Shown: one piece after another, positions 14,411 to 21,796 of the stretch
Position numbering within the stretch: position 1 is the stretch's first letter
Layout of the letters: each line of letters opens with the position of its first letter
Source: an uncultured Lachnospiraceae bacterium
GTDB lineage: Bacteria > Bacillota > Clostridia > Lachnospirales > Lachnospiraceae
Assembly: GCA_934338765.1 (NCBI GenBank)
Contig: CAKRHL010000019.1
Location: 1-21,796, forward strand
Direction of reading: 5' to 3'
DNA length: 21,796 bases
Notes under the pieces: model-generated
What the model was told of the DNA's origin: nothing
What the model saw: the letters and a program-made list of their open reading frames with translations, nothing else
The model's database searches: none
Made by a program: the position numbers and the translations under genes

Positions 14411-14935
14411 ATGGATAAAAAAACAAGCCTTTTTTTGGAGAGAAGAAGTATCCGGAAATATAAGCCGGAAGAAGTAAAAAAAGAAGATCTGGATGCAGTG
14501 CTGGAGGCAGGGATATATGCCCCCTCCGGGGAAAATCATCAGGACACCATATCCATTGTGATCCGGGATCCCGATCTGATCCGCAAATTATCAAGGATCA
14601 ATGCGTCCTATGAGAGCAATCCTGACAGAGATGCTTTTTATGGTGCTCCGGTTCTGGTTCTGGTTATGGCAGACAGCCGGGTGGATACCTGGGTGGAGGA
14701 TGGTTCTCTTGTCATCGGAAACATGTTAAATGCCGCTTATGCACAGGGGCTTGGTTCCTGCTGGATCCACTGGGCGAGACAGGAGATGGAGACTCCTTTT
14801 GGGAGGGAGCTTTGTAAAAAATGGAATATTCCGGAGGGATACCGGGGTGTTGGCTTTTGCATTTTGGGATATTCTGATGAGAGAGAGCGGCCGGCACCAC
14901 GGCGAAAACCCGGTAGAATCCTTTATGTGGATTGA
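14411..14935 (+). CDS. Nitroreductase family protein
   Basis: A protein of 174 aa, short but within the range of FMN-dependent nitroreductase-like proteins. Recognisable parts are RRSIRKYKPEEV at residues 11-22 (FMN phosphate contact), AGIYAPSGENHQ near 37-48 and the C-terminal GLGSCWIHWARQEM and GFCILGYSDE blocks. It should reduce a flavin-accessible substrate with NAD(P)H, but the true substrate is unknown. The start at 14411 has AAAGGAG (14394-14400) upstream; the longer frame from a TTG at 14384 covers that site. It closes the P4 unit. No convincing terminator follows it, only a weak A/T-rich stem at about 14937-14957. Confidence 0.85.
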   Translation: MDKKTSLFLERRSIRKYKPEEVKKEDLDAVLEAGIYAPSGENHQDTISIVIRDPDLIRKLSRINASYESNPDRDAFYGAPVLVLVMADSRVDTWVEDGSLVIGNMLNAAYAQGLGSCWIHWARQEMETPFGRELCKKWNIPEGYRGVGFCILGYSDERERPAPRRKPGRILYVD

Positions 14936-14984
14936 TTTTTTGAACCAAATATCAAAATAATGTTACTTTTTAGCTTAATAATTG

Positions 14985-15013
14985 TAGACGGAATAAAAAT
15001 ATAAAGATATAAT
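14985..15013 (+). promoter_or_regulatory. Probable promoter of the GH31 gene
   Basis: A perfect -10 TATAAT (15008-15013) has TAGACG 17 bp upstream (14985-14990) as a weak -35. There is no GTATAC palindrome, so this unit is outside the upstream regulon. The leader that follows has a possible 10-bp stem, GTACAGCAGA (15025-15034) with TCTGTTGTAC (15059-15068), around a 24-nt loop. Confidence 0.55.
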
Positions 15014-15106
15014 GTTATCATACAGTACAGCAGAGGTCGGTTTGTATATGGGGTCACATCTGTTGTACACAGGTAGATTTTATTTGTTTTGAAAGGAGTT
15101 TACAAC

Positions 15107-17470
15107 ATGAAAGTAGCAGACGGATTTTGGTTGAACAAAAAGGGTTATGATGTAAGATATGCATCTCAGGCATATCAGGTAACAACAACAGAGAATTCTA
15201 TCAAGGTAATTGCCACACCTTACACAGTAATGAACAGAGGTATGACACTGGGCGGACCAAACCTTGAGATCACATATTCTTCTACATCAGAGAATATCAT
15301 TAAGGTTCATATCGTACATTACAAGGGCGGTCTTGATAATATTCCACAGTTTGAGCTGAATGAGGATACCGGTTATGTGCCACAGATCACACGTACCGAG
15401 GATAAGGCTGAGCTTGTTTCCGGCGATACAAAGGTAGTGATCAAGATCGGTGATGACTGGGATGTACAGTTCTATCATAAAGATAAGCATCTGACCGGTG
15501 GTGCATGGCGTTCTACTTCTATCATTAACGAGAACCAGTTCGCAGCAAATGCACGTATGGAGATGCAGGAGGACGATGAGTTCTTCAATTACCCACAGGA
15601 TCCACACCGCACATACATCAGAGAGCAGCTCAAGACTGACATCGGTGAGTGCATCTATGGTTTCGGTGAGAAGTTCACTCCATTTGTAAAGAACGGACAG
15701 GTTGTTGAGACATGGAACTGCGATGGTGGTACATGTTCTGACCAGAGCTACAAGAATATCCCATTCTACATTTCTTCTAAGGGATACGGTGTATTTGTAA
15801 ACAGCTCTGATAAGGTGTCTTTCGAGGTAAACTCAGACACTGTTTCCAAGGTGACATTTACACAGCCGGGCGAGGAGCTTGAGTATTTCGTGATCGGCGG
15901 TAACAATCTGGAGGAAGTTCTGGAGAACTATACCACACTGACCGGTAAGCCATCTCTTCCGCCGGCATATACATTTGGTCTGTGGCTGTCTACTTCCTTC
16001 ACCACAAGCTATGACGAGGATACCGTTATGAGCTTCATTGATGGTATGAGAGACAGAAAGATCCCTCTGCAGGTGTTCCATTTCGACTGCTTCTGGATGA
16101 AGGAGTATGAGTGGTGTAACTTCGAGTGGGATAAGGATATGTTCCCGGATCCGGAAGGTCTTCTGAAGAGACTTCACGAGGATAAGGGACTTGAGGTCTG
16201 CGTATGGATCAACTCCTACATTTCACAGCAGTCTAAGCTGTTCGATATCGGTAAGGAGAAGGGATACTTCATCAAGAATCTTGATGGCAGTGTATTCCAG
16301 GCAGATCTGTGGCAGCCTGGTATGGCAATCGTTGACTTTACCAATCCGGAGGCTTGCGACTGGTTCAAGGGTATGCTCAAGGAGCTCTTCAAGATGGGCG
16401 TAAACAACATCAAGACAGACTTCGGTGAGAGAATCCCAACTAAGTGTAAGTATTACAATGGTATGGATCCGATCAAGATGCATAACTACTACACATACCT
16501 TTACAATAAGGTTGTATTCGAGGCTCTTGAGGAGTTCTTCGGTAAGGATAAGGCTTGTCTGTTTGCACGTAGTGCTACTGTTGGCGGTCAGAAGTTCCCT
16601 GTACACTGGGGCGGTGACTGCTACGCTGAGTATTCTGCTATGGCAGAGACACTTCGTGGCGGACTTTCTCTCTGCTCTTCCGGTTTCGGTTTCTTCTCCC
16701 ATGATATGGGTGGATTCGAGGCAACTGCACCGGCTGACGTATACAAGAGATGGTGTGCATTTGGTCTTCTTTCTACACACAGCCGTCTCCATGGTTCTAC
16801 CTCTTACCGTGTGCCTTGGGTTTATGACAAGGACGGCGATACAGAGGCATGTGATGTACTTCGTCACTACACCGTATTAAAGGGACGTCTGATGCCTTAT
16901 CTGTGGGCTCAGGCCAATAAGACACATCAGATTGGTGTACCAATGATGCGTTCTATGGTTATCGCATTTACAGACGATACCGCCTGCAAGTATCTGGATC
17001 AGCAGTATATGCTGGGTGATAACCTGTGTATCGTGCCGGTTATGAACGAGGAAGGCAAGGCAGAGTTCTATGTACCTGACTGTGGTACCTGGACAGATAT
17101 CCAGTCCGGTGAGAAGTATGAGGGTGGCAGATATTACACAAGACAGTGTGATTACTTCCAGACTCCGATCCTTGCCCGTCCAAACAGCATTGTTACTTAC
17201 GGTAACTTCGATGCAGAGGACAAGATGACTGTTCTTTATGATTATCTGCAGGATGCAGAGGCAGTGATCTATGGTCTTGAGGATGGTAAGAGCGCATCTG
17301 CAGTGATCTATGACAGTGAGTCTAACAAACTTACAGAGATCAAGGCAGTCAGAAACGGTAATGTGATCGATGTCACATATGACGCAAGCGACAGAAGCTT
17401 CAAGATCACAGCAGAAGGAAAGACAGTAGATGCTGCTGCCGGAAGCACAGGTGTACAGATCACTCTGTAA
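15107..17470 (+). CDS. yicI: Glycoside hydrolase family 31, alpha-xylosidase (YicI-like)
   Basis: A protein of 787 aa, close to the usual 770-800 aa of YicI-type enzymes. The catalytic nucleophile is D438 in NIKTDFGERIP and the acid/base is D504 in FPVHWGGDCYAEY, both in the alpha-xylosidase sequence context rather than the alpha-glucosidase one. The N-terminal beta-sandwich, the (beta/alpha)8 barrel (SFTTSYDEDTVMSFIDGMRDRKIPLQVFHFDCFWM onward) and C-terminal beta domains are all present. It releases xylose from alpha-xylosides such as isoprimeverose or xyloglucan oligosaccharides in the cytoplasm; there is no signal peptide. The start at 15107 follows AAAGGAG (15092-15098). No transporter or other glycosidase flanks it. 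Lysine codons are nearly all AAG and C-ending codons are common, unlike the upstream locus, suggesting high expression. Confidence 0.92.
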   Translation: MKVADGFWLNKKGYDVRYASQAYQVTTTENSIKVIATPYTVMNRGMTLGGPNLEITYSSTSENIIKVHIVHYKGGLDNIPQFELNEDTGYVPQITRTEDKAELVSGDTKVVIKIGDDWDVQFYHKDKHLTGGAWRSTSIINENQFAANARMEMQEDDEFFNYPQDPHRTYIREQLKTDIGECIYGFGEKFTPFVKNGQVVETWNCDGGTCSDQSYKNIPFYISSKGYGVFVNSSDKVSFEVNSDTVSKVTFTQPGEELEYFVIGGNNLEEVLENYTTLTGKPSLPPAYTFGLWLSTSFTTSYDEDTVMSFIDGMRDRKIPLQVFHFDCFWMKEYEWCNFEWDKDMFPDPEGLLKRLHEDKGLEVCVWINSYISQQSKLFDIGKEKGYFIKNLDGSVFQADLWQPGMAIVDFTNPEACDWFKGMLKELFKMGVNNIKTDFGERIPTKCKYYNGMDPIKMHNYYTYLYNKVVFEALEEFFGKDKACLFARSATVGGQKFPVHWGGDCYAEYSAMAETLRGGLSLCSSGFGFFSHDMGGFEATAPADVYKRWCAFGLLSTHSRLHGSTSYRVPWVYDKDGDTEACDVLRHYTVLKGRLMPYLWAQANKTHQIGVPMMRSMVIAFTDDTACKYLDQQYMLGDNLCIVPVMNEEGKAEFYVPDCGTWTDIQSGEKYEGGRYYTRQCDYFQTPILARPNSIVTYGNFDAEDKMTVLYDYLQDAEAVIYGLEDGKSASAVIYDSESNKLTEIKAVRNGNVIDVTYDASDRSFKITAEGKTVDAAAGSTGVQITL

Positions 17471-17507
17471 GAGCGGATTTAAGAATTTTTAATATAGTTG
17501 AAGAAAA

Positions 17508-17537
17508 CCCTGCGGCGTTTGTCCGCAGGGCTTTTTT
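17508..17537 (+). terminator. Intrinsic terminator after the GH31 gene
   Basis: An 8-bp GC-rich stem CCCTGCGG (17508-17515) and CCGCAGGG (17523-17530) has a 7-nt loop and is followed by CTTTTTTAG. It lies 38 bases after the stop codon and ends the single-gene unit. Confidence 0.93.
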
Positions 17538-17795
17538 AGTGTATAGGAAAATGCTCGTAGCGTAGAGTGAGCAAGGGCAAAACGCTGGTTTTGACCTTTT
17601 TTATAGAAAAAGTTTCGTCGTAAAAGAATATGTTATTGAATAAAAACCGTCAATAGCAGTCTTGTCATGATGATTGAAAAATGTTAGTGTAGGTTATGTT
17701 AAAAACTGTCTGTTGACAAAAGGGGACTTTTTAGAGAAAATAGGCAGTGTAATACTACAAGTGAAATGAGACAACGTTAAGGAGGAAAAGACGAA
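17538..17795 (+). promoter_or_regulatory. Non-coding upstream region of the formate-lyase gene
   Basis: No gene is visible in this stretch. The best promoter candidate is TTGACA (17713-17718) with GAAAAT 17 bp on (17736-17741), which is only fair at the -10 box. No clear Rex-type or GTATAC palindrome was found. The formate-lyase ribosome site TAAGGAGG is at 17778-17785. Confidence 0.35.
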
Positions 17796-20048
17796 ATGGT
17801 AAATTTTAAAGAATGGGACGGATTTGAAGGACGTCTCTGGAAAGAAGAAATCAATGTCCGTGATTTTATCCAGAATAACTATACTCCATATGATGGAGAT
17901 GAGTCATTTCTGGAGGGACCAACCGAAGCAACCGATAAGCTTTGGGGCAAGCTGCAGGAGCTGCAGAAGGAGGAACGTGCAAAGGGCGGTGTCCTTGATA
18001 TGGACACGGATATTGTATCGTCGCTGACCTCCCATGGACCAGGATATATCAGTGAGGACTTAAAGGATCTGGAGCAGATTGTTGGTCTCCAGACAGATAA
18101 GCCGTTAAAGCGTGCATTCATGCCTTACGGTGGTATCAAGATGGCAGAGGAGTCTCTGAAGATGTATGGCTATGAGCCAAATCCGGAGCTTCATAAGATC
18201 TTCACGGAGTACCACAAGACACATAATCAGGGTGTATTTGATGCTTATACACCGGAGATGAGAGCAGTCCGCAAAAACAAGATCATCACAGGTCTTCCGG
18301 ATACATACGGACGTGGACGTATTGTAGGTGATTATCGTCGAGTTGCTCTTTACGGTATCGATCATCTGATCGCAGAGAAGGAAGCGGATAAGGCAGTCTG
18401 CGGAAGCGGAAGCATGAAGGGGGAAGTGATCCGTCTTCGTGAGGAGCTGCAGGAGCAGATCAATTCCCTCAGGGGAATGAAGGAGATGGCAGCCATTTAC
18501 GGTTACGATATCTCTGAGCCTGCTAAGAATGCAAAAGAAGCTGTTCAGTGGACATACTTTGGTTATCTTGCAGCGATCAAGACACAGAACGGTGCTGCAA
18601 TGAGTATTGGCCGTGTCTGCACATTCCTTGATATTTATATTGAGAGAGATTTGAAGAACGGTACCTTGACAGAGAAAGAGGCACAGGAGCTCATCGATCA
18701 CATGACCATGAAGTTCCGTATGGTGAAGTTTGCACGTATTAAGTCTTACAATGAGCTTTTCTCAGGAGATCCTGTGTGGGCTACCATCGATCTTGCCGGT
18801 ATCGGCGTAGACGGTCGTCATATGGTGACAAAGACAGATTATCGTGTCCTTCATACCCTGGAGAATATGGGACCTGCTCCGGAGCCAAACATCACGGTAC
18901 TTTACTCCTCAGATCTTCCGGAGAACTTTAAGAGATATGCAGCAAATATCTCCATCAAGACCAGCTCTGTCCAGTATGAGAATGATGATGTTATGAAGCC
19001 TGTATGGGGCGATGATTATGCAATCTGCTGTTGTGTATCTGCAACACAGACCGGTAAGGAGATGCAGTTCTTCGGAGCCAGAGCAAACCTTGCAAAATGT
19101 CTCCTCTATGCGATCAACGGTGGTGTTGATGAGAAGAACAAAGTACAGGTTGGACCAAAGTATCAGCCGATTACTTCTGAGTACCTTGATTATGATGAGG
19201 TTATGGAGAAGTATGATGCAATGATGGATTGGCTTGCAGATATCTATGTAAATACACTGAACCTGATCCAGTATATGCATGATAAATATTACTATGAGGC
19301 AGCCCAGATGGCACTGATTGATACCGATGTACGCCGTACCTTCGCTACAGGTATTGCAGGCTTCTCTCATGTCATTGATTCCCTGAGTGCGATCAAGTAC
19401 GCAAAGGTTAAGGTGATCCGTGATGAGAGCGGACTTGCCGTAGATTATGAGACAGAGGGTGATTTCCCTAAATATGGTAATGATGATGACCGTGCCGATG
19501 AGATCGGTGTATGGCTTCTGCGTACCTTCCTCGGGAAGATTAAGAAGCATCATACCTATCGTCGTTCTGAGCCGACCACATCTATCCTTACGATCACATC
19601 GAACGTGGTTTATGGTAAGGCAACCGGCTCTATGCCAAACGGCAGAAAAGCAGGACAGCCACTTTCGCCGGGAGCAAACCCAAGCTACGGTGCAGAGCAG
19701 AATGGTCTGCTGGCATCCCTTAACTCTGTTGCTAAGATTCCTTATGAGTGGGCTCTGGACGGTATTTCCAATACACAGACCATCAATCCGGATGCACTTG
19801 GACATGAGGAAGAGGAGCGCAAGACAAATCTGGTACAGGTTATGGACGGTTACTTTGATCAGGGAGCACATCACCTCAATGTCAATGTATTTGGCAAGGA
19901 GAAGCTCATTGATGCAATGGAGCATCCGGAGAAAGAGGAGTATGCAAACTTCACGATCCGTGTATCCGGTTATGCCGTTAAGTTTATCGATCTGACCAAG
20001 GAGCAGCAGATGGATGTTATTTCCAGAACCTGCCATGCACAGATGTAG
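17796..20048 (+). CDS. pflB: Pyruvate formate-lyase (formate acetyltransferase)
   Basis: A protein of 750 aa, full length for PflB. The active-site cysteine pair lies in a run of three, C411-C412-C413 ([26 protein letters not shown]); by alignment with the E. coli CCVS block C412 and C413 are the catalytic pair. The glycyl-radical residue is G725 in [17 protein letters not shown], near the C-terminus as expected. It splits pyruvate plus CoA to acetyl-CoA and formate by a glycyl radical in anaerobic mixed-acid fermentation. The context (activase 220 nt downstream) and the PFL-specific SGYAVKF ending favour true PFL over choline or glycerol lyase relatives. Ribosome site TAAGGAGG precedes ATG 17796. 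Codon use suggests very high expression. Confidence 0.96.
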   Translation: MVNFKEWDGFEGRLWKEEINVRDFIQNNYTPYDGDESFLEGPTEATDKLWGKLQELQKEERAKGGVLDMDTDIVSSLTSHGPGYISEDLKDLEQIVGLQTDKPLKRAFMPYGGIKMAEESLKMYGYEPNPELHKIFTEYHKTHNQGVFDAYTPEMRAVRKNKIITGLPDTYGRGRIVGDYRRVALYGIDHLIAEKEADKAVCGSGSMKGEVIRLREELQEQINSLRGMKEMAAIYGYDISEPAKNAKEAVQWTYFGYLAAIKTQNGAAMSIGRVCTFLDIYIERDLKNGTLTEKEAQELIDHMTMKFRMVKFARIKSYNELFSGDPVWATIDLAGIGVDGRHMVTKTDYRVLHTLENMGPAPEPNITVLYSSDLPENFKRYAANISIKTSSVQYENDDVMKPVWGDDYAICCCVSATQTGKEMQFFGARANLAKCLLYAINGGVDEKNKVQVGPKYQPITSEYLDYDEVMEKYDAMMDWLADIYVNTLNLIQYMHDKYYYEAAQMALIDTDVRRTFATGIAGFSHVIDSLSAIKYAKVKVIRDESGLAVDYETEGDFPKYGNDDDRADEIGVWLLRTFLGKIKKHHTYRRSEPTTSILTITSNVVYGKATGSMPNGRKAGQPLSPGANPSYGAEQNGLLASLNSVAKIPYEWALDGISNTQTINPDALGHEEEERKTNLVQVMDGYFDQGAHHLNVNVFGKEKLIDAMEHPEKEEYANFTIRVSGYAVKFIDLTKEQQMDVISRTCHAQM

Positions 20049-20119
20049 TCAGAAATTTTAGAAACAAGTGAGGGCAGCAGGGGAAAGATAACGCGTTGCC
20101 TTCGCAAAAATAAATGCAT

Positions 20120-20167
20120 ACAAACCTTGCGTTTTGGTGTACAATAAGACCGAGACGCAAGGTTTGT
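20120..20167 (+). ncRNA. Long stem-loop between pflB and pflA (mRNA structure)
   Basis: Bases 20120-20138 pair with 20149-20167 through 19 continuous pairs, three of them G-U, around a 10-nt loop GTACAATAAG. Only the core ACAAACCTTGCGT and its complement are perfect. No T run follows (GCTGTATAAAAG), so it does not look like an ordinary terminator. It may protect the 3' end of the abundant pflB mRNA or reduce read-through into pflA. This is a structural call, not a recognised RNA family. Confidence 0.5.
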
Positions 20168-20268
20168 GCTGTATAAAAGAGAAAAGAGAGGCAGACCGAG
20201 AGCAGCCGGTTGCTGAGAAATGCGGTGGTTGTCAGTAGTGATCTGTTTGCAGGAAAAGGAGAGAGAAC

Positions 20269-21009
20269 ATGGGACAGGTAAAGGGGAGGATTCATTCTGT
20301 GGAAACCTTTGGTCTGGTGGACGGACCGGGAGTGCGGTATGTGGTGTTTCTGCAGGGCTGCCGCATGCGGTGTAAATATTGCCACAATCCGGAGACATGG
20401 AAGTTAGATGAGGGAGAGGAAAAGACAGCGCAGGAAGTGTTCGCAAAGGCATACCGTTACAAAAGCTACTGGAAGGATAATGGCGGTCTGACCGTCAGTG
20501 GCGGAGAGCCGTTACTGCAGATTGATTTTTTGACAGAGCTTTTTACGCTGGCAAAGGAGAAGGGCATCCATACCACACTGGACACCAGCGCCAATCCTTT
20601 TGATCCGGATTCCCCGGAGTTTATGGATAAGTTTGAGAAGCTCATGGCGGTTACGGATCTGGTGATGCTGGACATCAAGGAGATGGATCCGGAGAAGCAT
20701 AAAGCTCTGACCGGGCAGACCAATGAGAATATTCTGGCACTGGCAGACTGGCTCAGTGATCATGGCAAAGCCATGTGGATCCGTCATGTACTGGTGCCGG
20801 ATCTGACAGATGATGAGGAGGGATTACAGGCACTCCGGGCAAAGTTAGATCAGTGGACCAATGTAGAGCGAGTGGAGATCCTGCCGTATCATACATTGGG
20901 ACTATTTAAATGGGAGAATCTGGGGATCGCCTATCCGCTGGAGGGGGTACGGACACCGACTCAGGAGGAAGTAGAGAAGGCAGAGAAGATTCTCGGAATA
21001 CGCAAGTAA
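20269..21009 (+). CDS. pflA: Pyruvate formate-lyase activating enzyme (radical SAM)
   Basis: A protein of 246 aa, the normal PflA length. The radical-SAM cluster ligands C31, C35 and C38 form CRMRCKYCHNPETW, preceded by ETFGLVDGPGVRYVVFLQG typical of PFL activases; SGGEPLLQ is the SAM-binding GGE motif. It uses a 4Fe-4S cluster and S-adenosylmethionine to make the glycyl radical on the formate-lyase encoded upstream. There is no additional ferredoxin-like cluster insert, which separates it from activases of other glycyl-radical enzymes. The start at 20269 follows AAAAGGAGAG. The 220-nt gap after pflB holds a long stem-loop. Confidence 0.96.
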   Translation: MGQVKGRIHSVETFGLVDGPGVRYVVFLQGCRMRCKYCHNPETWKLDEGEEKTAQEVFAKAYRYKSYWKDNGGLTVSGGEPLLQIDFLTELFTLAKEKGIHTTLDTSANPFDPDSPEFMDKFEKLMAVTDLVMLDIKEMDPEKHKALTGQTNENILALADWLSDHGKAMWIRHVLVPDLTDDEEGLQALRAKLDQWTNVERVEILPYHTLGLFKWENLGIAYPLEGVRTPTQEEVEKAEKILGIRK

Positions 21010-21075
21010 CCGTAACCACGGAGAGATTGATTTTAGAACAATGTTGTCAGATTTCATAGAGAGGAAGGCAGTATT

Positions 21076-21378
21076 ATGGTAAAGCATATTATTTTATGGC
21101 AGTTAAAGGATGAATTAACAGAGGAAGAGAAGCAGACGGTGAAAGCCGGGATCAAAGAAGGTCTGGAGAGCCTTGTGGGAAAGGTTCCGGGACTGACAGA
21201 GGTACATGTACAGACGCAGGGGCTGGCATCCTCCAATGCAGATGTGATGCTTGATACTACGCTTGTAGATGAGAAGGCACTGAAGGGATATGCCGTTCAT
21301 CCGGAGCATGTAAAGGTAGCGGACAGCAAGGTGCGTCCTTATACCAAGACGAGAGTCTGTATGGATTTTGAGATATAA
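21076..21378 (+). CDS. Dabb (stress-responsive alpha/beta barrel) domain protein
   Basis: A protein of 100 aa made of one Dabb domain: MVKHIILWQLKDELTEEEK at the start, GLESLVGKVPGLTEVHV in the middle and LKGYAVHPEHVKVADSKVRPYTKTRVCMDFEI at the end, with the conserved H of YxxHPxH. Members are small ferredoxin-like dimers, several of unknown role. It lies 66 nt after pflA with GAGAGGAAGG upstream and may be read with it or with the LysR gene that follows. No function can be assigned from the sequence. Confidence 0.85.
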   Translation: MVKHIILWQLKDELTEEEKQTVKAGIKEGLESLVGKVPGLTEVHVQTQGLASSNADVMLDTTLVDEKALKGYAVHPEHVKVADSKVRPYTKTRVCMDFEI

Positions 21379-21414
21379 TGAGTCTATGACAAGAGTGTAG
21401 AATGGAGAAATCAT

Positions 21415-21796
21415 ATGACACTTCAACAGCTTCGATATGCGATCACTGTGGCTGAGACAGGAACCATCACGGAGGCCGCAAAGAAATTATATATTTCCCA
21501 GCCCAGCCTGACCAATGCCATTCATGAGCTGGAAAAGGAAATGAATCTGGTGATCTTTCAGAGAACCAACAAGGGCATTCTGTTGTCCGGAGAGGGCGAG
21601 GAGTTTCTGGGGTATGCAAGGCAGGTACTGGAACAGGCAGCGATCCTGGAGGATAAGTACAAGGGAAACGGTGGCGGCAAAAAGCAGTTCTGCGTGTCCA
21701 CACAGCATTATTCCTTTGCAGTCAATGCCTTTGTGGATCTGATCAAGGAGTATGGACAGGAGGAGTACGATTTCAGTCTCCGGGAGACCCAGACCT
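21415..21796 (+). CDS. LysR family transcriptional regulator, N-terminal part
   Basis: The frame runs off the right edge after 127 codons. Residues 1-60 are a winged helix-turn-helix of LysR type: MTLQQLRYAITVAETGTITEAAKKLYISQPSLTNAIHELEKEMNLVIFQRTNKGILLSGEGEEFL. The linker helix follows, then KQFCVSTQHYSFAVNAFVDLIKEY opens the effector-binding domain. The ligand and targets are unknown. It starts 36 nt after the Dabb gene in the same direction, with a GGAGA site. LysR regulators often act on a divergent neighbour, but here the upstream genes run in the same direction, so its target is not indicated. Confidence 0.88.
   Translation, partial: MTLQQLRYAITVAETGTITEAAKKLYISQPSLTNAIHELEKEMNLVIFQRTNKGILLSGEGEEFLGYARQVLEQAAILEDKYKGNGGGKKQFCVSTQHYSFAVNAFVDLIKEYGQEEYDFSLRETQT

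Noticed and set aside
16223..16880. Long frames on both strands inside the GH31 gene
   Set aside because: They lie wholly within a conserved glycosidase gene and show no family motif.
17680..17745. Redox (Rex-type) operator upstream of pflB
   Set aside because: GTTAAAAACTGTCTGTTGACAA has loosely related halves but does not form the TTGTnAnnnnnnTnACAA palindrome.
18909..20036. Minus-strand open frame of 375 codons
   Set aside because: It is antisense to the conserved pflB coding sequence, has a Cys/Ile/Leu-rich composition with no recognisable domain, and no ribosome site; it is a shadow of strong codon bias.
1..21796. tRNA, rRNA, insertion sequences, CRISPR or prophage genes
   Set aside because: No transposase, integrase, repeat array or RNA-gene pattern was recognised on either strand.

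Overview
The window looks like chromosome of a low-to-mid GC, anaerobic Firmicute, most probably a Lachnospiraceae (Clostridium cluster XIVa) gut bacterium. This rests on purine-rich AAAGGAGG-type ribosome binding sites, sigma-A promoters with TTGACA/TATACT boxes, hairpin-plus-T terminators, a pyruvate formate-lyase with its activase, and the Firmicute-type families present (RocB-like M20 peptidase, lipoprotein amino-acid binding protein, Dabb protein). No mobile element, rRNA, tRNA or CRISPR array was seen.

Bases 1 to about 15,000 hold one accessory catabolic locus of 14 complete genes in four transcription units, preceded by the tail of a GntR/FadR-type (FCD) regulator. Unit 1 (+) is an iron-dependent alcohol dehydrogenase and a class III aminotransferase. 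Unit 2 (+) is an Asp/Glu/hydantoin-type racemase, an amino-acid ABC binding lipoprotein and permease, and two tandem NodB-fold (PuuE/HpPgdA/cyclic-imidase-like) hydrolases. Unit 3 (-) is the ABC ATPase and a RocB-like M20 hydrolase. Unit 4 (+) is a guanidino-group hydrolase (arginine deiminase/DDAH superfamily), a HisC-like aminotransferase, a 2-hydroxyacid dehydrogenase, a MATE exporter and a nitroreductase-family protein.

The four units carry almost the same control region. Each has a 15-bp palindrome, NGTATACTGKATACA, with the -10 box TATACT at palindrome positions 3-8, and then, 7-20 nt after the predicted start site, a strong intrinsic-terminator hairpin located before the ribosome binding site. 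The bases just ahead of the hairpin and its 5' arm (RAWAACRAMGGYGYT) are also conserved. I read this as a local regulon controlled twice: by a GntR-type repressor at the -10 box and by early termination in a 40-60 nt leader. This shared architecture is the most interesting signal in the window. The chemistry (uptake of an amino-acid-like compound, hydrolysis of guanidino/amide/cyclic-imide bonds, racemisation, transamination, reduction of the resulting aldehyde or keto acid, export) suggests use of an arginine-like or cyclic amide nitrogen compound, but the substrate cannot be read from the sequence.

From about 15,000 onward the genes look like housekeeping or ordinary carbon metabolism: a GH31 alpha-xylosidase-type enzyme as a single-gene unit with its own promoter and terminator, then pyruvate formate-lyase, its radical-SAM activase, a small Dabb-domain protein, and the start of a LysR-family regulator cut by the right edge. 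The GH31 and formate-lyase genes show the C-ending, AAG-rich codon use expected of highly expressed genes, unlike the accessory locus.
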